From the NCBI RefSeq assembly GCF_002746455.1, contig NZ_NWUW01000018.1, forward strand, positions 29,819 through 93,818: a stretch of DNA of 64,000 nt, read 5' to 3'. The position numbers and the translations under genes were made by a program. The notes beneath the pieces are model-generated. The model did no database searches and had not been told where the DNA came from. It worked only from the letters and a program-made list of their open reading frames with translations. The stretch comes from Bacillus fungorum (lineage in GTDB: Bacteria; Bacillota; Bacilli; Bacillales; Bacillaceae_G). Position 1 is the stretch's first letter. Each line of letters opens with the position of its first letter. Shown piece by piece: positions 58,206 to 64,000 of the stretch.

Positions 58206-58237
58206 TAGTAATTATTATTTATTTAAAATCATTATAA
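58206..58237 (-). promoter_or_regulatory. PerR-type boxes at the katA promoter
   Basis: TTAAAATCATTATAA at 58223-58237 differs from the PerR consensus TTATAATNATTATAA at one base and covers a TATAAT -10 (58231-58236, minus strand). A weaker second match, TAGTAATTATTATTT, lies at 58206-58220. PerR control of katA is well established in Bacillus. Confidence 0.75.
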
Positions 58238-58238
58238 A

Positions 58239-59197
58239 CTAATTATTATTCGAAACTAAATCTTTGTCAACTATTTCCTTCATTTTTTTGGAAACAATTT
58301 CAGCTAAGCATTCGATAAAAACAGATTGTGCATTTGGCATATTTGGTCTAAAATATTTAGCATTTAGTTCATCCGTTACAACTTTACATTCATAATCGTT
58401 GTCATATAAAACTTCTAAATGCTCTGCCACAAAGCCAACTGGACAATATATGAAGGATTCATATCCATGCTCTTTATATAAATCTTTTGTTAAATCTTGC
58501 ACATCTGGTCCAATCCATGGATCAGGTGTATTTCCTGCACTTTGCCAACCAATTGTATAGTTTTGAATATTTGCAGCCGCTGCGATTAAATCCGCTGTAT
58601 GTTGTAACTGCTCTACATAAGGGTCACCTGCCGCAATAATTTTTTCTGGTAAACTATGCGCTGAAAAAATTACAACTGCTTTCTCTTTATCTTCAATTTT
58701 TGTAAGCGTTTCTTTTATTTGATCTGCCCAGTACGAAATAAATTTCGATTCATCATACCATTGTTCAATTGGTTCAATAACAGGACCACCAATTTCTTTT
58801 GAAAGACGAATAGCACGGTCATTATACGCTTTAATGCTAAATGTAGAATAATGCGGCGCTAATACGATACTAATCGCTTGCTCAATCCCATCACGCTTCA
58901 TCTCTTCTACTGCATCTTCTATAAATGGGGCAATATGTTTTAAGCCTAAGTAACAAGCAAATTCATACTCTGTAAATATATTATTCATTAAATCTGTTAA
59001 TTTATGCGCTTGCTCTTTCGTAATTTTTGCAAGTGGGAAATTCCGCCAATCGCTTTATAGCGCCCGATTAAGTCTTGGAGTGCTTCTTCGTAAGGTTTAC
59101 GCCCGTGGCGAATATGTGTATAGTACGCTTCTACATCATCTAATGATTCTGGCGTTCCATACGCCATTACGAGTAAACCTATTTTTTTCTTTGTCAT
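58239..59197 (-). pseudogene. hemH: ferrochelatase/coproporphyrin ferrochelatase, split by a frameshift
   Basis: The first 53 or so codons (59197 down to about 59037: [44 protein letters not shown]) shift frame and end shortly after. The rest of the protein lies in the next frame ([15 protein letters not shown], then [16 protein letters not shown] to the end at 58239). The expected join GGIS-PLAKI places the fault at the GGG run 59035-59037, one base short. Active-site blocks SAHSLPEK (His) and [12 protein letters not shown] (Glu) are intact in the second part. It inserts iron to complete haem synthesis. B. cereus-group genomes often carry another hemH. Confidence 0.85.
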
Positions 59198-59281
59198 CTA
59201 TATAACACCTCAAATTTATAAATGAGAACCTTTTTCAAGAACACTTGTTTCCAATTATAACAACTAATAATAAGTACGTCA

Positions 59282-59296
59282 AAATAATTATTCTAA
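59282..59296 (-). promoter_or_regulatory. PerR/Fur-like box upstream of hemH
   Basis: On the minus strand TTAGAATAATTATTT matches the PerR consensus at about 12 of 15 positions (counting N), 85 bp upstream of the hemH start. AT-rich surroundings weaken the evidence. Confidence 0.4.
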
Positions 59297-59348
59297 ATAA
59301 GTATTATTTCTAATATGATTTTGAATTTTATATGACAATTTATTTAAT

Positions 59349-59381
59349 AAAAAGCGACTTACATAAACGTAAGTCGCTTTT
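59349..59381 (-). terminator. asnO terminator
   Basis: AAAAGCGACTTAC and GTAAGTCGCTTTT pair around a short loop, just downstream of the asnO stop. Confidence 0.9.
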
Positions 59382-59384
59382 CTC

Positions 59385-61232
59385 CTATTCTTTAATATTT
59401 ACCCCGTATTCTTTAAACCAAACATGAATTTGCGCTAAATGAGCTAAAAGTTGCGGCCCAGTCATTAATTGACCAAACCAAGGCGTTTGAAATGCACTGC
59501 CGCCTGACTCAATTATTCCGCTTAACTGCTCTTTATCGAATAATTCGTGTAAAATCGAGCCTTTATCTGTTAATAAATCTTGTAACCATACTGTTACTGC
59601 TTTCGTATAGTGTGGATTATGTGTTTTCGGATATGGGCTCTTCTTTCTATATAAGATGTCATTTGGAAGTAATCCTTCTAACGCTTTACGCAATAGACCT
59701 TTTTCGCGGTTTTTATACATTTTCATTTCCCAAGGAATATTCCACGCATATTCGACAAGTCGGTGATCTGCAAATGGAACACGTACTTCTAAGCTTGCGC
59801 CCATACTCATGCGGTCTTTTCTGTCTAATAATGTTGTCATAAACCATACCATGTTTAAATAAAATAATTGGCGTCTTTTTGCTTCTAGCGGACTTTCTCC
59901 TTCTAAAATAGGAACTTCTTGAATCGATTCCTCATAGCGCCTTTGTACATATTGTTGTAAATTTAATTTATTTCTCCATTCTTTTTTTAGCAATTGTTCA
60001 CGCGCTTCTGTAGAACGCATCCACGGAAATGCACTAGATTGTAGATCATCTTCTCTATAAAACCACGGATAACCACCGAAGATTTCATCTGCACATTCCC
60101 CAGATAAGCCGACGACAAAATCTTGTTTAATTTCGCGGCAAAACCATAATAATGACGAATCGATATCTGCCATACCAGGCAAATCACGAACGAGTACTGC
60201 TTCTGTTAAATACTGTGCTAATTGTTCATTCGAAATGACGCAGCGATGATGGATCGTTTGAAATGTCTCAGTCATTAAATTAATAAACGGAGCATCTGAA
60301 TTTGGCTGAAATGCATTCACTTTAAAGTATTTGTCATTATCTTCGTAATCAACAGAGTACGTGTGTAATTGACCTTTTCCTGATCTTTCGTATTCTTTCG
60401 CAGCAATTGCTGTAATAGCACTTGAATCTACACCACCTGATAAAAAAGTGCATAATGGTACGTCAGAAACGAGCTGCCTTGTAATCGCATCTTGTAATAA
60501 AAAGCGCGTTTTCTCTACTGTTTCTTCAAAAGAATCTTCATGTTTTTTACTTTCTACATTCCAATATCTCCATATACATAAACCGTTCTTTGAAAATGTC
60601 ATCGCATGCCCTGGACGTAGTTCTTTTATATCAGCATAAATACCGTGACCAGGCGTTCTAGATGGTCCGAGTCCGAATACTTCTGATAAACCTTCTAACG
60701 TTACTTCTGCCTTCACATCTGGATGTGCTAATATCGCTTTTAACTCTGAACCAAATAGCAATCGCCCACTATCATATTTATAAAATAGCGGTTTTACACC
60801 TAATCGATCGCGCGCAATAAAAACTTGTTCTTTCTGTTCATCCCATACTGCAAACGCATATATACCGTTTAAATGATCGACACATTCTTCTTTCCATTCC
60901 ATATACGACGCTAATAGTACTTCCGTATCAGAATGACCTTTGAACGTATATCCTCTTCTTAATAGTTCCTTTCGAATGTCTTCTGTATTATATAATTCGC
61001 CATTATAACAAATGGCATAATTCGTTTCATCCTTTAAACAATTCATCGGTTGTTTACCACCCTCAGGGTCCACAACGATTAACCGTTTATGTCCAAATGC
61101 AACATTACCTTTAATCCAAACTTTATTATCATCCGGACCACGCTTCGCTAACGTCTCAGCCATCTTCGTAACGACAGCCCTTTCTCCTTCTAATGAGCGT
61201 TTATAATCCACCCATCCTGTAATCCCGCACAT
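59385..61232 (-). CDS. asnO: glutamine-hydrolysing asparagine synthetase (AsnO type)
   Basis: The 615-residue protein has an N-terminal glutaminase domain that must begin at Cys 2 (MCGITGWVDYKRSL), so the start is ATG 61232 rather than the ATG 9 bases upstream. RLIVVDPEGGKQPM and NGELYN follow. The synthetase domain has the PP-loop FLSGGVDSS and DRKDRMSMGASLEVRVPF. It makes asparagine from aspartate, ATP and glutamine. The length matches B. subtilis AsnO (yisO), which is needed for sporulation; yisL lies close by as in B. subtilis. Confidence 0.92.
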   Translation of the reverse strand: MCGITGWVDYKRSLEGERAVVTKMAETLAKRGPDDNKVWIKGNVAFGHKRLIVVDPEGGKQPMNCLKDETNYAICYNGELYNTEDIRKELLRRGYTFKGHSDTEVLLASYMEWKEECVDHLNGIYAFAVWDEQKEQVFIARDRLGVKPLFYKYDSGRLLFGSELKAILAHPDVKAEVTLEGLSEVFGLGPSRTPGHGIYADIKELRPGHAMTFSKNGLCIWRYWNVESKKHEDSFEETVEKTRFLLQDAITRQLVSDVPLCTFLSGGVDSSAITAIAAKEYERSGKGQLHTYSVDYEDNDKYFKVNAFQPNSDAPFINLMTETFQTIHHRCVISNEQLAQYLTEAVLVRDLPGMADIDSSLLWFCREIKQDFVVGLSGECADEIFGGYPWFYREDDLQSSAFPWMRSTEAREQLLKKEWRNKLNLQQYVQRRYEESIQEVPILEGESPLEAKRRQLFYLNMVWFMTTLLDRKDRMSMGASLEVRVPFADHRLVEYAWNIPWEMKMYKNREKGLLRKALEGLLPNDILYRKKSPYPKTHNPHYTKAVTVWLQDLLTDKGSILHELFDKEQLSGIIESGGSAFQTPWFGQLMTGPQLLAHLAQIHVWFKEYGVNIKE

Positions 61233-61460
61233 ACAAATCATCCTTCCACCTTATTTCTTTTCCTAAACACGCAGTAATCCCCACCCTAAGAGTGCGGATC
61301 AAAAAATGAAAAGCTTGACGATACACATATGGAATAGCATCTTCACTCAGTAAAACGTGTTTTATTGTATGCCCACCTATGTCTAGATGTGTCTAGTTAT
61401 AAAGAATGCGCGAACTGTCTATAACAGAAGTAACTACTTTTCATAAAGGAGAAATCATGT

Positions 61461-62015
61461 ATGATACAACGTAAACATATTTTATATAACCAGCCCCGCG
61501 CTCATACAGTCGGTAATGTAGAATATATAAACAATGAATGGGTATTCTTTGATGATGAAAATGAGGAAGCATTTTTATTAGAAGATATTGCTGAAGATGG
61601 TTTTGAGGTTTTATATAACAATAACTGGCTACCAGCGCGTTTCTATGAACAAGATGTATTACAAATTGCTAACGAGCAACATCAATTACAAAATGGTGAG
61701 ATGATACGAATTCGAAAAAAATTACTTCTTAGCTATAAGGAATGGCTTGAGGAATTACCTGACTCTGTCTTTACACTATTAACCGAATCATTGCAATCAC
61801 TTCATTACTCTTTATATGATTGCATGTATTGCCATAATTATTTATCCTTCTTATCAAAAGAGGAAACATGTGAAGGAGTAAATATTCTTTTATTCGATAA
61901 TGAAGAGATGATTTGTACACTGCAGCACCATTTCGTTCGACACTCTTCTTCAAATAAAAATATGTTCCGCTTTACGAAAGTAAACGGAGAAGAGTTACAT
62001 ATCGATGCGACATAA
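61461..62015 (+). CDS. DUF2777-like protein
   Basis: The 184-residue acidic protein MIQRKHILYNQPRAHTVGNVEY... has a beta-rich start with WVFFDDENEEAFLLEDIAEDG and a Cys-x-x-Cys pair in DCMYCHNYLSF that may bind metal. It looks like the Bacillus DUF2777 family, from memory. It is convergent with yisL. Function unknown. Confidence 0.6.
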   Translation: MIQRKHILYNQPRAHTVGNVEYINNEWVFFDDENEEAFLLEDIAEDGFEVLYNNNWLPARFYEQDVLQIANEQHQLQNGEMIRIRKKLLLSYKEWLEELPDSVFTLLTESLQSLHYSLYDCMYCHNYLSFLSKEETCEGVNILLFDNEEMICTLQHHFVRHSSSNKNMFRFTKVNGEELHIDAT

Positions 62016-62016
62016 A

Positions 62017-62066
62017 ATAAAAACCACCTTATCTCCCAAACACGTGAGATCATAAGGTGGTTTTAT
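62017..62066. terminator. bidirectional terminator
   Basis: AAAACCACCTTAT and ATAAGGTGGTTTT, with inner CTC/GAG pairing, lie between convergent genes. Confidence 0.85.
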
Positions 62067-62068
62067 TT

Positions 62069-62458
<390 letters not shown>

Positions 62459-62550
62459 TCACACTTTTTCACTCTATATGATAACATGTTCATTTATTTT
62501 CAGGAAACGTTTCGCTTTTTTACATTTAAATGATATAATATTTAGAGTAT

Positions 62551-62567
62551 TTACAAACTTCTTGTAA
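62551..62567 (+). promoter_or_regulatory. 17-bp palindrome in the rocD leader
   Basis: TTACAA-N5-TTGTAA is a perfect inverted repeat between a TATAAT (62534-62539) and the ribosome site of rocD. Its position just downstream of the -10 suggests a repressor site. The protein that binds is unknown; it does not look like an AhrC box. Confidence 0.45.
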
Positions 62568-62587
62568 TAACAAAAGGGGGAACAATC

Positions 62588-63778
62588 ATGATTCAAACTA
62601 AGGATATTATCGAACTTACAGACACATACGGGGCAAATAACTATCATCCACTTCCAATCGTTATTTCTAAAGCAGAAGGTGTTTGGGTAGAAGATCCTGA
62701 AGGAAACCGCTATATGGACTTATTAAGTGCATATTCTGCAGTAAACCAAGGTCATCGTCACCCAAAAATTATTAACGCTTTAATTGACCAAGCTAATCGT
62801 GTTACGTTAACTTCTCGTGCTTTCCATAGCGATCAATTAGGTCCTTGGTACGAAAAAGTTGCGAAACTAACTAATAAAGAAATGGTACTTCCAATGAATA
62901 CAGGTGCAGAAGCTGTTGAAACTGCAATTAAAACAGCTCGCCGATGGGCTTATGATGTGAAAAAAGTAGAAGCAAATCGTGCTGAAATTATCGTTTGTGA
63001 GGATAACTTCCACGGCCGTACGATGGGTGCTGTTTCTATGTCTTCAAACGAAGAGTACAAGCGTGGATTCGGTCCAATGCTTCCTGGCATCGTTGTAATT
63101 CCTTACGGTGATTTAGAAGCGTTAAAAGCTGCTATTACACCAAACACAGCTGCATTCATTTTAGAGCCAATCCAAGGTGAAGCAGGAATTAACATCCCAC
63201 CAGCTGGTTTCTTAAAAGAAGCTCTTGAAGTATGTAAAAAAGAAAACGTTTTATTCGTAGCAGATGAAATCCAAACTGGCTTAGGCCGTACTGGTAAAGT
63301 ATTTGCTTGTGACTGGGACGGAGTAACTCCTGACATGTACATACTTGGTAAAGCGCTTGGTGGCGGCGTATTCCCAATCTCTTGCGTAGCAGCAAACCGC
63401 GACATTTTAGGTGTATTTGAGCCAGGTTCTCACGGTTCTACATTCGGTGGTAACCCACTTGCATGTGCTGTTTCTATCGCAGCTCTTGAAGTATTAGAAG
63501 AAGAAAAATTAACAGAGCGTTCTCTTCAATTAGGTGAAAAATTAATTGGGCAATTAAAAGAAATTGACAACCCAATGATTACTGAAGTTCGCGGTAAAGG
63601 TTTATTCATCGGTATCGAATTAAACGAGCCAGCTCGTCCTTACTGTGAACAACTAAAAGCAGCTGGTCTATTATGTAAAGAAACACATGAAAATGTAATT
63701 CGTATCGCACCACCTCTAGTAATCTCTGAAGAAGATTTAGAGTGGGCATTCCAAAAAATTAAAGCTGTATTATCGTAA
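62588..63778 (+). CDS. rocD: ornithine aminotransferase
   Basis: The 396-residue PLP enzyme has the class III aminotransferase blocks: [46 protein letters not shown] and the Schiff-base lysine in [15 protein letters not shown]. It converts ornithine and 2-oxoglutarate to glutamate semialdehyde and glutamate in arginine breakdown. It starts with AAAGGGGG and ATG, and a palindrome lies in its leader. Its rocA and rocF partners are not in the window. Confidence 0.95.
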   Translation: MIQTKDIIELTDTYGANNYHPLPIVISKAEGVWVEDPEGNRYMDLLSAYSAVNQGHRHPKIINALIDQANRVTLTSRAFHSDQLGPWYEKVAKLTNKEMVLPMNTGAEAVETAIKTARRWAYDVKKVEANRAEIIVCEDNFHGRTMGAVSMSSNEEYKRGFGPMLPGIVVIPYGDLEALKAAITPNTAAFILEPIQGEAGINIPPAGFLKEALEVCKKENVLFVADEIQTGLGRTGKVFACDWDGVTPDMYILGKALGGGVFPISCVAANRDILGVFEPGSHGSTFGGNPLACAVSIAALEVLEEEKLTERSLQLGEKLIGQLKEIDNPMITEVRGKGLFIGIELNEPARPYCEQLKAAGLLCKETHENVIRIAPPLVISEEDLEWAFQKIKAVLS

Positions 63779-63782
63779 TAAT

Positions 63783-63817
63783 AGAGAAGTTGTCCTACAC
63801 GTTGGGACAACCTCTTT
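63783..63817 (+). terminator. rocD terminator
   Basis: AGTTGTCC and GGGACAACCT form a hairpin followed by CTTTCTTTTT. Confidence 0.85.
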
Positions 63818-63873
63818 CTTTTTATATCGATTACCTGTATAACCCAAGGCCATAAAAAAGAGCTATCTTCGAT

Positions 63874-64000
63874 TGAAGTGACCCCTAAAAGTTAGACACG
63901 GTTATTTCATTAGGCAGCTTGATAAAAGTGAGTCCGGTATTGTACCGGGCTCATTTTTAATTTTGCCTTAATCCGTTTCGTATTATAATAATCTATATAT
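63874..64000 (-). mobile_element. IS3-family insertion sequence, right end (truncated by window)
   Basis: A terminal repeat-like TGAAGTGACCCCTAAAAG starts near 63874 and continues TTAGACACGG, as in the ends of IS150-type elements. The transposase 3' end lies immediately inside. The exact boundary (63874 or 63879) is uncertain. Confidence 0.75.
63910..64000 (-). CDS. IS3-family transposase (OrfB), C-terminal end
   Basis: On the minus strand the frame ending at TAA (63910-63912) encodes YIDYYNTKRIKAKLKM followed by SPVQYRTHFYQAA, the characteristic C-terminus of IS3-family rve integrases. The rest of the gene lies beyond the right edge, so whether it is intact cannot be judged. Confidence 0.85.
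   Translation of the reverse strand, partial: YIDYYNTKRIKAKLKMSPVQYRTHFYQAA

Noticed and set aside
62501..62520. A catabolite-response element upstream of rocD (AAACGTTT core)
   Set aside because: Only the central eight bases fit the cre consensus and the outer positions do not.

Overview
The window is chromosomal DNA from a low-GC Firmicute, almost certainly a member of the Bacillus cereus group. The clearest sign is a BclA exosporium collagen-like glycoprotein (5036-5707) with its characteristic N-terminal targeting motif and C-terminal trimer domain. A PlcR-like RNPP regulator, a ClpB gene and twin OppA lipoproteins fit the same group. Gene order over about 9-46 kb follows the yja/yjb region of Bacillus subtilis (prpE, rluD-type, nadK, yjbM, yjbL, yjbK, yjbI, spxH, pepF, coiA, cls, mecA, terC-type, spx, oppFDCBA, trpS, yjbA, yjaZ, fabF, fabH, comZ, yjaV, yjaU, yjzD, yjzC). 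No tRNA, rRNA, CRISPR array or prophage was seen.

Layout. 1-8 kb is a spore-surface glycan region. A tight minus-strand operon (methyltransferase, two tandem-duplicated glycosyltransferases, rfbA, rfbC, rfbB) makes dTDP-rhamnose precursors and probably transfers and decorates sugars. A TPR glycosyltransferase, bclA, a TylF-type methyltransferase and two decayed genes follow. 7.8-16.7 kb holds a RodA/FtsW-family protein, PrpE, an unusual HAEG-repeat protein with a phage-tailspike-type autoproteolytic domain, and the yjbI-yjbO block (NAD kinase, (p)ppGpp synthetase, CYTH protein, truncated globin, Spx adaptor). 16.8-24 kb contains PepF, CoiA, cardiolipin synthase, MecA, a TerC-type protein and Spx. 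24.6-34 kb is the oligopeptide permease operon plus a second OppA gene and a MATE exporter. 34-42.5 kb holds trpS behind a T-box, a tandem 122-bp repeat, fatty-acid initiation and elongation genes behind a FapR-type operator, and the comZ group. 42.6-51.4 kb carries clpB behind a CtsR box, a HAD phosphatase/YitT group, prsA, cvfB and a YajQ protein.

51.4-54.7 kb is the most accessory-looking part. It holds a PlcR-like regulator, a decayed lipoprotein gene and two copies of a 48-bp repeat, followed by an alpha-amylase-fold membrane protein without recognisable catalytic residues. 54.9-63.8 kb contains an ammonium transporter behind a TnrA/GlnR box, katA and a frameshifted hemH with PerR-type boxes, asparagine synthetase, YisL and ornithine aminotransferase. 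The right edge cuts into an IS3-family insertion sequence.

Functional threads. Four groups of genes connect. The proteolysis/thiol-stress group (spx, spxH, mecA, clpB/CtsR, pepF) controls Spx and competence, with coiA and comZ nearby. Peroxide defence joins haem synthesis (hemH) to catalase. Nitrogen supply joins Opp, Amt, AsnO and RocD. Sporulation-linked functions are BclA and its glycan genes, and AsnO by homology. No entirely new multi-gene system is evident. The best leads are the RNPP-regulator locus with its shared repeat, the HAEG/G2 surface protein, the pseudo-amylase, the nucleophile-less hydrolase, the repeat next to trpS and several operator-like palindromes.
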